From assembly GCF_018294505.1 (NCBI RefSeq), contig NC_057795.1:232914643-232978642 (forward strand): a stretch of DNA of 64,000 bases. Reading direction: 5' to 3'. The position numbers and the translations under genes are program-made. The notes under the pieces are model-generated. The model searched no databases, had not been told where the DNA came from, and saw nothing but the letters and a program-made list of their open reading frames with translations. The stretch's first letter is position 1. The number at the start of each line of letters is the position of its first letter. The stretch is from Triticum aestivum (Eukaryota; Streptophyta; Magnoliopsida; Poales; Poaceae). Of the stretch, positions 23,501 to 35,486 are shown one piece after another.

Positions 23501-23890
23501 GTCAAGCGTCCTTACAAGGAAATATTGGCCATCTCTGCATGACACTTCTTCAACTGGGAATCGTGAAACACATCATGAACTCCTGACAGTCCTTCGGGTG
23601 ACTCCAACTTGTTGGCCACTTCTCCATACGCTCCAAAACTCGGTATGGTCCTACAAACCTCGGGGCTAACTGTCCCTTAACTCCAATCCGTTTAACTCCT
23701 CGCAGAGGGAACACATGAAGACATGCTCTGTTCTCCAATTTTATAGACTACCTCCTTGAGTTTTTGAGTCTGCATAACTCTTCTACCTGGACTGAGCTAC
23801 CTTCAGTCTATCTCGAATCAACTTAACATTCTCTTCTGACTCCTTGATCACATTTGGTCCAAACAACTGTCGGTCTCCGACTTCATCCCA
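23500..23890 (-). pseudogene. Integrase C-terminal remnant of element 3
   Basis: Read on the minus strand, 23890-23780 gives WDEVGDRQLFGP and IRDRLKVAQSR, matching element 1 near 4933-5040. The stretch 23738-23640 gives LRGVKRIGVKG and RFVGPYRVL, matching the GPY/F module at about 5107-5180. Frames change at least twice and stops occur. It shows that element 3 derives from a complete chromovirus by loss of the region between gag and the end of integrase. Confidence 0.8.
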
Positions 23891-24246
23891 CATACTCTTG
23901 GGGCATCACACATATCGAGACAAAACTCGTATTTCATTTTGCCCAAAATCCATGCAGTGGAGTATCTTTATCCTTTCTGGGGTCAAAGGTTCTTACAGGG
24001 TACTACCACCCTTAAAATGCACAAATCTTCCATAGACCATATTTCTCTTATCCTCAAAAATGGTCAAAATCCTCCTTCATAGAGTAGCAACTCATAAAAT
24101 CCATATCAGTACCAACGAGGCTAACTTTATTAATTCTCAAATCATTACAATCTCCTGTTTTTCCATTACATGCCTCAATTCAATACCTCTATATAAAAGA
24201 AAATGTTCTCACTACCACTACTATATTACTTCTGTTACAAACTCAA

Positions 24247-25221
24247 CTATTTATCACAAGTCTCCTTCTCCTTCGGACAACCTCTGGCAAAGTGCCCTGC
24301 TCCATTACAACGGAAACACATTACTTCTGACAGGTTTCGAGGTTTCCTCATGATCACATAGCCTCCTTGGGTCCTTATCTTCCCTCTTGGGCAATCGTTG
24401 AAGTAGTGCCCTGAATTTTTGCACCTGAAACATGTGATATGACTCAGGTCTTTCTTTGTGGAAATTGGGTTGTTCCTGGAATCCAACCTACTTCTCTTCC
24501 TGGACCTTTCCGTTCCAATCAGGGCTTCTATTTCCAGTGGGTCATACTCTACTTCCTCTGTCGGGAATTCTACTAGATTCCCATTCATACAATTTTGGGA
24601 GATGTGACCTTCTTCTACACATGAATAGCATGACTTGGTGCAGGCTTTAATTTTGTTTCCTTTGTGTGTGTCCTCATCATCTTCCTTCGTCACAGGTTCT
24701 TCTAACATCTCCATGAGGGCTCCTTTCATTTCTTCTTCCTTCTGCTGGATGGTTCTTTGTACCATGGGGTAAATGTGACACTGAGCAGGGTAGTGGGTAG
24801 TCCCTTCACACAAGAAACAAGTAATCTGTCTAGTTGGGCATTCTTCAGTTGGGTGACTTCCTTCACAATTAGGGCATTCATCCTTGTGTTCCTTATGGGT
24901 GTGTCCGATTTGTCCACAAATCTTGCATGCACAAGGTTTCTTCATATCCTTTCCATAAGGCTTCAACTTCTGGGACACAAACTGAGACTTTAGCAAAGTC
25001 AACTTAAATTCTTTCCAAGTGGTTACTCCTTGCCATCCATTGATGGTTTGGTACATCCTCCACCAAGTAGCAGCACCTCTTTCAAAGCATTGAAGAGCAT
25101 GCTGGGCCATATCCTTTCCGACTATAGGGTTGTTCTCCATATGATCCTCCATGTTCTGAATCCATCGGTCTGTCTCCAATTGACTCATCGGTCCAGAAAA
25201 TACAAGCTCATCTCCATTCAT
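24247..25221 (-). CDS. gag: Gag-like protein with six zinc knuckles (element 3)
   Basis: Intact 324-codon ORF, ATG at 25221, stop at 24247. Residues 18-80 are a gag core (RWIQNMEDHM, then ATWWRMY), matching the tryptophan block of element 1 gag. Then come six cysteine/histidine knuckles: C99/C102/H107/C116 (wider spacing), C116-C128 (CX2CX3HX4C), and four classic CX2CX4HX4C units at 135-148, 198-211, 264-277 and 302-315. Ordinary gypsy gag has one or two. The acidic linkers between knuckles vary in length. It could bind and package the element's RNA while enzymes come from a relative. It lies between the leader ORF and the decayed pol remnant. Confidence 0.85.
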   Translation of the reverse strand: MNGDELVFSGPMSQLETDRWIQNMEDHMENNPIVGKDMAQHALQCFERGAATWWRMYQTINGWQGVTTWKEFKLTLLKSQFVSQKLKPYGKDMKKPCACKICGQIGHTHKEHKDECPNCEGSHPTEECPTRQITCFLCEGTTHYPAQCHIYPMVQRTIQQKEEEMKGALMEMLEEPVTKEDDEDTHKGNKIKACTKSCYSCVEEGHISQNCMNGNLVEFPTEEVEYDPLEIEALIGTERSRKRSRLDSRNNPISTKKDLSHITCFRCKNSGHYFNDCPRGKIRTQGGYVIMRKPRNLSEVMCFRCNGAGHFARGCPKEKETCDK

Positions 25222-26163
25222 CCTCTATTGGGTTCAAGGGTTTGGGGTGAGATAAGAGAGATCAAGAGAGAGGAATGCACACAATACAAACAAAAGTTTT
25301 GAAAAGACAGATTTTTGTTGTGGCTGTCGAAAAAAACATCAAACAAATGACAGCTCACAAATGTCGCATCTAACGTAGGTATATAATAGGGGTTTGGTCT
25401 TCTAAAGGTCAATGAATCTTCAACGTCTCCAAACTCTTCAAGTCTTTGTTCATGCCTCCAATGGCTTCTTCCGATCATGCTTGTCTTCTCAAGTTCTTTT
25501 GCCAGATCAATCTCTATTGATGCGAAGTCTCTCGTGACATCCTTGAATATTCTGGAATTGCATTCCAAACTTTTGGGTTTCAACATCCGTGGCTGAGCCG
25601 TGGTTCTACTTTCCTTCAGTTCATGACGAATCTCTGGTACCTCGGGGTTTTGCTTCTCCAGCTTGGCTACTTCAGCTTCTGGGTCCTGAGTTCTTCACCA
25701 ATTGCCTTATTGTCAAATATTGCTTCTTGTAGTTCCATCTTAACTTCCTGATGTAACACTCCAGATCCTGGTGAATACACCAGCTAAGGTTAACACTCCA
25801 ACGTTTGCAGATAGATGCTCCATCAGCTTTCTACCATCCAATCCTTCCATGCATCTGCATGCTTAACTCCGCACGGTGACAATAGCATAGGCGGGCGATA
25901 ACATCATGGATAGCCGTGTTTTTTTGCTCTTGTCATTTCCATGAGTTAATAACTCCTGCCTTAGGGTTCTCTTGACAAAACTTTGAGTTACTAACTCTCC
26001 ATGCTCCGGTCTTTCTCCGATACACCTTGATCTCGGTATTGATAACTTCCATAGTCTGCCAGGTTCCATAAAGGTAGCCTTCCTGGGTCATACAAATTTG
26101 GGAATTCTTCAGAGCCTTCAAATTCTCCAAGTCTTCGGAGTCTTCAACAGTTGTAGTTTCCAT
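25222..26163 (-). pseudogene. Leader ORF region upstream of gag in element 3
   Basis: On the minus strand an ORF starts at ATG 26163 (METTTVEDSEDLENL, 76 codons to 25933). Pieces of a charged helical protein follow in other frames; around 25750-25600 the reading is rich in E, K, L and Q, like a coiled coil. A further open stretch is at 25586-25218. The position matches the extra ORF of element 1 (231-959), though I see no clear sequence match, so homology is uncertain. Confidence 0.5.
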
Positions 26164-26410
26164 TTACACGGTAAAATCCTCTTCATTCCAAATGGTCTTA
26201 GTTGTCCGATATCTTGTCTCCTTGGAGTGGTCTCATCAGTCAAATCTTCGAGTGGTCAAAAGGGAAAAGGGGTATGGTCTCACTAAAGAGAATTTTGAAT
26301 AAGCTCAGAAGAGAAGAGAGGTAAAAGATCTTTTTGAAAATGAAGTTGTAGAGAAAAATCTTTCCTATGGGCTTGTCATTTTCTAGGGTCACGTCCTACA
26401 GTCAACATGT

Positions 26411-26422
26411 GCTCTGATACCA
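26411..26422 (-). promoter_or_regulatory. Primer-binding site of element 3 (initiator Met tRNA)
   Basis: GCTCTGATACCA, the inverse of TGGTATCAGAGC, sits 3 bases from the 5' LTR, as in element 1. Confidence 0.9.
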
Positions 26423-26425
26423 TCT

Positions 26426-29400
26426 TGTAGCGACCCGACCCGAATGGATCACGTCTCTGTGCTTATGTGTCATCCCTGGATCAGTATGCTGACACACACA
26501 GTACTCGAAGGATTTATAACAGAGGTAAATCACATGTATAAAGTAACGTAAGTACTATTACCTCAATCCTTATAGCGGAAGCAACAAGGTTGTGGATTCC
26601 CATCAACACCAACGGCAAAATTGAGTGTAGAAATCGTAACCCTAACGTATCACTTACTCGTCGTAAGACATCCTGCAACATGAGACGTTGCAGCCCGAAA
26701 GGGGTCAGTACATTGAATGTACTGGCAAATTCACACCATAGAGAGAATAATGAACAATGGCTATCACTATATGCATATTTGGCTGGTGGAAAGCTCTATG
26801 GTTACAGTTTTGCATAAAGCCAGTTTTTTTTCCTACTGCAAAGGAATAAATTTGTTTAACTATCATGGTGGTTGTTAAACATTGAGAATGGTTGACAGCA
26901 TTCTCAATCCCAATTAAAAGTACTCATTAAAACCCAACAACATTAATTAGAAGTAACATGTTGAGATTCACTCGATATTCAAGTACTAGATACTCAAGTT
27001 GTCCATAACCGGGGACACGGCTAATCATGATTAGTTTGTTACTCTGCAGAGGTTTGCGCACTTTTCCCCACAAGACTCGATCGCCTCCGTTTGGTTTCTC
27101 GCACTACATGGTGTTTGAGAAGACGGATGACCGAGACATAGTCTTTCAGAAGCGATAGCACCTTACATGTGGGTAGACCGTACCAACCTACATCCCCTAC
27201 ATCAGCTAGCCTACCCGTAAGAGTTCGCACAACTTAATCAACTACGCCAGAGCCCATAATTGGCTTGTGGCTGCACACGGAAGTTTCCAGTTTGAAATAT
27301 CTTATGATCCCTTAGAGCCTGGGTGGCGGTCCAAAAAAAACCGGCAAGTCCTGATAGACATCAGGTGCCTCAATCCACCCAGATGTGTGTTTAAGTGGCC
27401 ACCTTAGATAAACCATTAAAATTATCAATCTCACATCTGTCATGGATATCACTCACCCAATCCACGTCTACTGGCATAGCATAGCATAATAAGCAAACGT
27501 AGAAGTAACTCCCAAGGTTTCATAAGTAACAGGTAATAGGTACTACCTCAATTCTACTTCCCATCCCACAATTTATTAGATCCTAATCATGCAATGTGTG
27601 AGGATTGAGCTAATGCAATAAACATGGGTTGTAGAAAAGGTATGATCAAAGTGTGAACTTGCCTGCAATGTTGATGAAGATGATTCGCACTCAAAACTCG
27701 TGATAGATCTACTCGTCACACTCCGGTCGATCTATCGTAAGCAAACAATAGTAACCACACAATAAGTACTCATCTAATGCACAGGGAAAAATCGAACAAG
27801 AGAACGAACCAGAAAGTTCAACTTAAGAACTCCGGTTGCAAAGAAAGAACGAGCCGAACAAACGACGAAAAACAAACGGCGGAAGAAAACAACTCGGTTC
27901 TAGCAAGTTGAATCTAGGTCAAAATTTTACTGTAGCAAAAGCTTGTTCAAGTTGATTAGATGGAACGGCGGTTTTGAGATGAAACTCCAGGCGCTTGAAT
28001 CACCTGATTCCGATAAACGAGCGAGAAGATAAACTAGAACGAAGATCGGATCTGAGATCGCGATCGCGGAATAAATCCGACGAGAAGAAAAAGAAGAACG
28101 GTTATACGAACAGACGTCGTTAACCGGGAAATAATCGGTGATCACGTTCGTTGAGACGAACGGTCCGAAAGAAGAACGAAAACCAATCTAGGGTTTTCGG
28201 AAAAGAGATCGAAACGAAAAACCGATCTAGAACACCGGAACGGTTTAGCGAAAAATCGGAAAGAAAACGAATCGGTAGAGAAGAAAAGAATCGGAACGGT
28301 TTATAAGAAAAACCGAACCGAGGGAAAGAAGAGACGCGGCGCGGTACCTCCGGCGAACGGCGGCGACAGCGGCGTTGACGCAGGGCGGCGGCGGCGCGGT
28401 GACGCATGGCGGCGGTGGCGGCACTAGGGCGCGGGGTTGGGCGGCGTTGGGCGCGGCGGCGATGCACAAGGGCGGCGGCGCGGGTGAGAGGCGCGGGGTG
28501 AGGCGCGGCTTGGGTGGTGCGGCGGCGCGGCGTGGGGTGTGGCGGCGCGACGTGGGGCGGCGAAGAGGAGAGGAGAGGTGTTGGTTTGATGTGTTTAGAG
28601 GGGGGGGTGCTTGGGTATTTATATTGGGGAGGGGAGGGTTTTGCTTGGGGTAGGGGACAAGAAATAGATTAGGATTAGGAAACAAGAGGAAAAGATCTAG
28701 AAATAGATACGGAATAAACGAACATAGGACAAGAGTCCTACTAGGACTAGGCAAAAGAAGGAAGCGGCGGCTCCCTGGTGCACGCGCGCTATGGCCTCTT
28801 GGCCGGCCGGCGGCTAGTGGCTTGGGCCTTTGGCCCAAGGCGCTGCGGATTTTTTTTTTAACGGTCTCACGCGCAGAAAAAAAATAAAAGAAAATCTAAA
28901 CGAACTCCAAAATTAATAAAGTAAATTTTCCCCGACTCCTAAAAATGAGCTGAACAAAAAGAACTTTACTCCGGGCCTAAAAAGCAAATTTTGTAAACGC
29001 ACAATTTTCCCTATCCGAATAAAATGCAAATAAAACTCCGGCAAACAAAATTTGATCTATTTATTAAATCTTCATTTTCCTAAATTTGGGAAAGTCATAG
29101 TATTCCCTCTCTTATATTTTTGATAACGGAAAAATAATTGAAGATGAAATAAATAAATCAAATGATCCTCTTTTCAATTCGAGAAAACTCTCAAATATGA
29201 AAATAACGAAATCTCCAACTCTCTCCAAGGGTCCTTGAGTTGCGTGAAATTTCTAGGATCGACCAAAATGCAAGAAAATAAAATATGCATGATGATCTAT
29301 TCCAAATTGAAAATAAATTCAAAGGGGCTTTGAATTTAATTCTTTGAAACTCCCAACTCATATTTCATATAATTTGAAGAAGTCATTTTATCTTCTCTCG

Positions 29401-29719
29401 TGAAAATCATTGAGTTGCGTAAAGTTTCTGAATTGGAAATATTTCCAAATGAAATTCAATTATTTTTCAAACACCCTTTTCATTTTTAAATGGAAGAAGT
29501 CATGTCATCTTCTCTCTAGGGTTTTGTGTTTGAAAAGCATTTGAATTCACGGAGAGCATAAAATGCAAAAATGAAAGTTTGGGAAAGTCCTTTTATTCCC
29601 TCTCATTTAACTTTCAAAAGGTTTTGAATTCACTCACTTTCAGACAATCAATCAAACAATCAGTCAAATCTATCTATTTGTTTATAACATTCCAAAATTT
29701 AGAATTTTGGGATGTTACA
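26426..29719 (-). repeat. 5' LTR of element 3 (right copy)
   Basis: 3294 bp, nearly identical to 19029-22324. Differences seen include 26574 versus 19177, a 1-base deletion near 27621 and small changes in homopolymers. The TATA box is near 28616-28625 on the minus strand. Confidence 0.95.
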
Positions 29720-29724
29720 ATTTG

Positions 29725-31031
29725 CAAGTATTAGTAGCTGAGTTGTCAATTCAACCACACCTGGAGATTAATTATCCACGGCAAAGTGATCAGTAGCAAA
29801 CTAGTATGATAGTTTTCATAGTAGTAGCAACAACTATAGTAACAGTAACAGTGATAGCAATAATTTTGTAACAAGCTTAGTAGAAACAATAGTAATAGCA
29901 ACTTAGCAAGAGCAATATAAGAGAAATTTGTAGGCACTGGATCAGTGGATTCGTTGGATGATATTCATCATATAACAATCATAACCTAGGGCGATACGGC
30001 ACTAGCTCCAGTTAATAAATATAATGTAGGCATGTATTCTGTAAATAGTCATACGTGCTTATGGAAAGAACTTGCATGCCATCTTTTGTCCTACCCTCCC
30101 GTGGCAGCGGGGCCCATATGGAAACTATGGGATATTAAGGCCTCCTTTTAATATAGAACCAGAACAAAGCATTAACACATAGTGAACACATGAACTCCTC
30201 AAACTATGGTCATCATCGGAATGTATCCCGACTACTGTCACTCCAAAGTTTACGGATCATAACACATAATAGGTAAATATAACTTGCAAGATCGGATCTA
30301 GAACATAGATATAATGTTGATAACATAAACTGTTCAGATCTGAAATCATGGCACCCAGGCCCAAATTGATAAGCATTAAGCATGGCAAAGTCATATCATC
30401 ATCAATCTTAGAACATAGTGGATACTAGGGATCAAGCCCTAACAAAACTAACTTGATTACATGATGAATCTCATCCAACTCCTCACCGACCAGCGAGCCT
30501 ACCAAGGAAGTACTCACTCCTGGTGAGGAGCATCATGGAATTGGCGATGGATGAGGGTTAGTGATGATGAAGATCGAAGACCCCCTCTCCAGAGCCCAAG
30601 ACGGACTCCAGATCTGGCCTCTCGATGAAGAACAGGAGGTGGTGGTGGCTCCATATCGTGAAACGAGATAATTCTTTTTCCCTGATTTTTTTTGGAAAAT
30701 TAGGATTCTATAGCGTTGGAAATAGGGTCTACGGGGCCACCAAGTGGGCACAACCCACCTGGGCACGCCTGAGGGGGGCGCCCTGGTGGGTTGTGCTCAC
30801 CCATCCCCCCCTCTGGTGGTTCTTGGCTTCAGTATATTTCTTTTATTATATCAAAATTCCCCGCAAAGTTTTGTTCCAATCCAAGAACTTTTATTTCTAC
30901 ACAAAAACAACACCATGGTAGTTCCGCTGAAAACAATGTCGGTCCAGGTTAGTTTCATTCAAATCATGCAAATTAGAGTCCAAAACAAGAGGAAAAGCTT
31001 TAGGAAAAGTAGATACGATGGAGACGTATCA
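29725..31031 (-). repeat. Athila-like 3' LTR, proximal segment
   Basis: Continues 18931-19028 after removal of element 3, for a full LTR of about 1405 bp. It ends at 31031 (minus-strand start TGATACGTCTCC). It matches 54564-55210, the truncated 5' LTR. A hairpin lies at 30745-30799. No gene is seen. Confidence 0.9.
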
Positions 31032-31045
31032 ACTCCCCCAAGCTT
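31032..31045 (-). promoter_or_regulatory. Polypurine tract of the Athila-like element
   Basis: Minus strand AAGCTTGGGGGAGT abuts the LTR start at 31031. The same motif is repeated at 33092-33105. Confidence 0.75.
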
Positions 31046-33194
31046 AAACCTTTGCTTGTCCTCTAGCAATTTAGTTGGTAAACTGAAAGCGAAAAAGAAA
31101 AAAAAATTACGAACTCTTTTCCTCTTATTTACAGAAATAAGCTTAAGTAGCACCCAGCTTTGCAGCAAAGATTATAACTAACCATGTCAACAATAACTCT
31201 TAAAACCTATATTAACTCATATCAATGACATAATCAACTAGCGAGCAATAATAAAATATCTCAAATGACAACACCTTGTCAAAACAATCATGATATCATA
31301 TGACAATAGTGGTATCTCGGTAGCCCTTTCTAAGACCGCAAAACATAAATGCAGAGCACCTCCAAAGTTCAAGTAGCAACAAAACATTTTAATTCATGGT
31401 AGAAAAGATTCAGTCATGATGCATCCAACACTAACTATACCCAATGCATGAGGATGACAATAGTGCTCTCAGGATCTAGCGCTTATTTGAGAAGGTGATG
31501 CTCAACATAAAATTAAATAGATAGTCCCTTCGCAGAGGGAAGACGGGATTTGCAGCAGTGCCAGAGCTTAGTTTTTAAAATAGAGGTAAATAAAATTTTG
31601 AGAAATGCACCCTTCTTGTTTACTTTGTGACCATTAGTTAGTGATATCTTCCATGCTAAACACATTAGTGGTGGTTCCCAAGCGATAAAAGTAAAGGTTT
31701 AGCCCCTCCACAAACAATCACACTCCACGGCTAGCTGAATCCATGGGTACCGTCCATACCAACATCAGTCCTGGGGGAGTTTTGTTTAATTATTTGCAAT
31801 TTTTAATTTCGGGACTGGGAATCCCTATTATCGCCCCTCTCGTGCAAGGACGAGTGAATAAAAACTCATCATGAGAATAACCCGCTTAGCATGGAAGATA
31901 CCGACTACCTCCTGTCGCTCTATGAACAATCGAGGCACACAAAAAGGATATTTATTTGAAGTTTTTAGAACTGGCACAGACAAATCTACTTACAACGGCA
32001 GGGTAATATCATATATAGGTAGGTATGGTGGACTCATATAGAATAACTTGGGTTTAGGATTTTGATGCACAAGCAGTAATTCCGCTTAGTACAGGCAAAG
32101 GCTAGCAAATAGGTTGGGAAGCGGCCAACTAGAGAGCAAAAACGGTCATGAACATGCATTATGCATAATGAACATTGGATACTAGCATGAGTAGGATACG
32201 AACACCATGAACATAAATATAATAGAGCTATGTTGTTTTGATTCAACTACATGTATGAACATGTGCCAAGACAAGCCACTCAAGGATTCGGAGGAGGATA
32301 CCATATCATCATACTACATCACAATCATTTTAACACAATGTTTACATCCAAGATAAATTATTATCTACTCCTAGCTACTTAAGCATGGCATCAGAAACTA
32401 TAATATTTTATTGTCATTGCAAACATGTTTGATCATAATATGCTGAATCATGGATAGATTAAACATATTCACAAAAACAGAACAAGTTGAGTTCATTCCC
32501 GCTTCTCTCTGCCACAGCCAGTTCACCAAATATCGTCATTATTGCATTTCATTTGCACGACCGAACAATTTGATAATAATAATAGTGCAAGAGTGACGTG
32601 GACTAAGCTGGAATCTACAAACATTTTATTCAAAGGAGAAGACAAGGTAATTTGGGCTCTTTGTTAGATAAACAATAATGCATATGAGAACCACTCAATC
32701 ATTTTCATCGTGGTCTTCTCCTTGGAATGACTCAACAATCAGAAAAGAAATTCAGAAAAACACACTAAAATATTTTTGGAGTTTTTACTTTTTCTGGAAG
32801 AAAGCAACTTAAAGAAGGAGAAACAAAAACGAGAAAAACTATTTATACAGGAAAGCTCCCAACAAGGAAAAAAGAATCCGGAAATCCTTTTGGATTTTTC
32901 TTAGTACTAATCAAACTTAGAAAGAAAAACCAAAAAGACGCAGGAAATATTTTTGAGTTTTCTCAAAGGTTTTCAAACACACAAGAAGAAAGCGAGAAAA
33001 TAAATCTAACATGGATAAATACAATGAAAAGGTGTGGACACCGACAACTGGAATGAAATGTGTGAACATGAATGTAATGTCGGTGGGAATACGTACTCCC
33101 CCAAGCTTAGGCTTTTGGCATAACTTGGTAATCACTGTCAGTAGCCTGCGTAGTAGTCAGAGTGATAGCTCACGGAAGGTCTAGGTGCAGCCTC
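31046..33194 (-). other. Long non-coding 3' region of the Athila-like element
   Basis: About 2.1 kb, AT-rich, between the env-position ORF and the polypurine tract. No ORF with family features is seen. It contains a second polypurine-like motif (33092-33105). Athila elements commonly have long untranslated regions here. Confidence 0.7.
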
Positions 33195-34148
33195 CTAAGC
33201 CCGCCGAGCAACTACAACCTCAGCGTTGTGCGCACGGACCTCGCTCTCAAGAACATAATATTTTCCCTTGCTATGATAATCAAAGAGAGCAGGAGCAGGC
33301 AAAAAGGTGTGCACCACAGAATGTTTATTAAACAACAGGTTATAAATATAATCAGTAGCCTCGCCCTTGAGGAACTTATGGCACTTCATGGCCTCAATGT
33401 CTAAGTACTTGGTGGGTAGGATAGGCTCATTAGGCCAAGGTGATACGCCCAGCCCCCTCGCTGGACGTGAGGCATAAATTTCACCATCAAAGTCTCCACT
33501 ACTAGCATTTTGTTGAAGCCTACATGCAACAATCACCCCAAGGTTATAACATTTATTACCGGTGAGAGCAGTGTGTAAAAGACTCAAGTCAGGAGCACAA
33601 AGTGTGCTGCAATGCTACTTGCCTACGGTGCATTTGCCATTAAAGAGTGCAAAGCATTGAATCGATGGGAAATGAATGCTCTTTATTTTACCTTGTGTCA
33701 CTCCTCTAGTCTCACCATACCAGAGGCTAGTCAAGAATGTTTCATACTTAGATCTAGGTGGTTCATCTAGCGAGCCCCAAACTGGATATTTGTAGTGGTA
33801 AGCAAATCTCTCTATGGGTATGGTAAATGGATTGTCATACAGTTTAAACGACACCCTAGACTCACAAGGATGAAATCTAAATTCCTTAGTAAATGATTCT
33901 ATGAGGCTGAGATGTTAGTTGCACTTATCTTCCATGTATGGACCGAGTTCTGTGTTGTGAACATATTGCTCAAATTCTTCTTTAATACCCACTCTCACCA
34001 TAAAATTGTTGCAAGGCCATAGGTAGGATTTGGTAGTTGCTTCCCGTATAGAACTTGTGCTTGCTTTAACATAAGATCGGCGCACTGAGCCACTACTAGA
34101 TGATTCCTAGAAAAACCTCCTCCTCGAAGAACTTCTAAAGAAACTCAT
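33195..34148 (-). pseudogene. Athila 3' ORF (env-position protein), three in-frame stops, no frameshift
   Basis: A single frame of about 317 codons runs from ATG 34148 (MSFFRSSSRRRFF) to the stop at 33195-33197. It is broken by TAG near codon 14, a stop near 33915 and TAG at 33615-33617. Conserved-looking blocks include YVHNTELGPYMEDKC, PIERFAYHYKYPVWG and CRLQQNASSGDFDGEIYA. It lies after the protease and before the LTR, the place of the env-like or ORF1-related gene in Athila elements. I cannot see a signal peptide or a convincing transmembrane helix, so I would not call it an envelope protein. Its function is unknown. Confidence 0.7.
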
Positions 34149-34723
34149 CTTATGCCTATGAACACAATTCTGAAAAATTTAGTCCACACAATTTTTCTCA
34201 ACAAAACGTCACAGGATTGATAGCAACCACTCATAAGCATGCATAGAGGCTATATTGAGTATTCAAAATACTTAGAACTCTAAGAGTTCAACATTCAACT
34301 TCATCTATGGCAGCACCAAGAGTAGCTAATTATTCAAAATATAAACCAGTAAAGCAAAAACTAATTGGACCAACAGAGGAGTCACATACCAAGTAGCAAT
34401 CCCCCAATATAGTTTCGGAAATGGAGCTTTGAGCAAAGAGATCGAAATCCACGGGTTTGAGAGCAAGAACACGAGGGAGAGAGCAATGGCGAATTTTTTC
34501 TGGAGGTAGGTGATGACATGGTCTAAAGAGATATGTGAGGGGCCCACATGGGGACCACAACCCACCAGGGCGTATCTGGGCTGCTGGCGTGCCCAGGTGG
34601 GTTGTGCCCACCTGGTGCACCCCCTCTGACGTTATTTGCATCAAAAATTCTTAAATATTCAGAAAAATTGTATTAATTTTTCAGGCATTCTGAGAACTTC
34701 TATTCTTGGGTCATTTTTTTACT
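34149..34723 (-). other. Non-coding stretch where pol would be expected
   Basis: 575 bp between the protease and the 3' ORF. RT, RNase H and integrase would normally occupy over 2 kb here. There is no trace of their motifs on either strand. A GC-rich hairpin lies at 34553-34609. Confidence 0.75.
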
Positions 34724-35419
34724 TCACGGGAAATTCAAAAAACAGACAAAACATGGCATTTTTATTTTATTTAACTGAGAAAAATAGAAAATAAAAGGCA
34801 AGGACAGAAGGTGGTGCTTACTAAATTCACCAACTTCATACCTCCCAAAAGTGATCCATTGATAAGGTTCATCAAGTCTTACTAACAACCACCTTCGATT
34901 AGCATGAAACCGAAGAACTTTCATAAAACACGAAGTTACCTCAACTGGTATATGCATATCCCCAATAATAAGTACATCATATTTCTTTTTGGGAGTAGGT
35001 AGAGGTAATTGAAAACTTCCAATAGTGAGTGTCAGAGATTTTTCAATAACATTTATACCATTCACTTGGAATTGTTTCTTTGGAAAGTGCACCGTATGCT
35101 CATTACCATTGATATGAAAAGTGACCTTGCTTTTATTGCAATCAATAACAGCCCCTACAGTATTCAAAAAGGGTCTACCTAGGATAATCGACATGTTGTC
35201 GTCCTTGGGCATCTCAAGTATAACAAAGTCAGTCAAGATAGTAACATTTGCAACAACAACAGGCACATCCTCACAGATACTGATAGGTACGGCAGTTAAT
35301 TTATCAGCCATTTGCAAAGATATTTCAACACGTGTGTGTTTCTTTAAATCAAGTCTCTTGTATAAAGAGAAAGGCATAACACTAACACCGACTCCTAAAT
35401 CACATAAAGCAGTTTTCAC
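34724..35419 (-). pseudogene. pol: Retropepsin-like aspartic protease of the Athila-like element
   Basis: 232-codon frame. The active site reads CDLGVGVSVMPFSLYKRL (D-L-G in place of D-T-G), followed by the flap and the second conserved block IILGRPFLNTVGAVID. The upstream part, including the usual IPCSIKRN-like stretch, is out of frame at 35420-35486. After about residue 170 the protein runs into non-conserved sequence up to the stop. D-L-G proteases are common in Athila elements. The enzyme would cut the gag precursor. Confidence 0.85.
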
Positions 35420-35486
35420 ATAGTTTCTTTTGATGGATCAGGGTATAGTTGGTATTCCCGGATCTCCAAGTTAGGTACTCCATCCT

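Larger units (their letters stand above)
19029..29719 (-). mobile_element. Element 3: young non-autonomous gypsy element related to element 1
   Basis: Two LTRs of about 3.3 kb (19029-22324 and 26426-29719) enclose 4.1 kb, with a perfect TSD ATTTG at 19024-19028 and 29720-29724. The LTRs start TGTAACATCCC and end GCTACA like element 1 and share its primer site, TATA region and palindrome, but are about 420 bp longer. I count about 16 differences between the two LTRs, roughly 99.5 percent identity. The interior keeps a leader ORF, a gag with six zinc knuckles and a decayed integrase end. Protease, RT and RNase H are absent. Confidence 0.95.
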
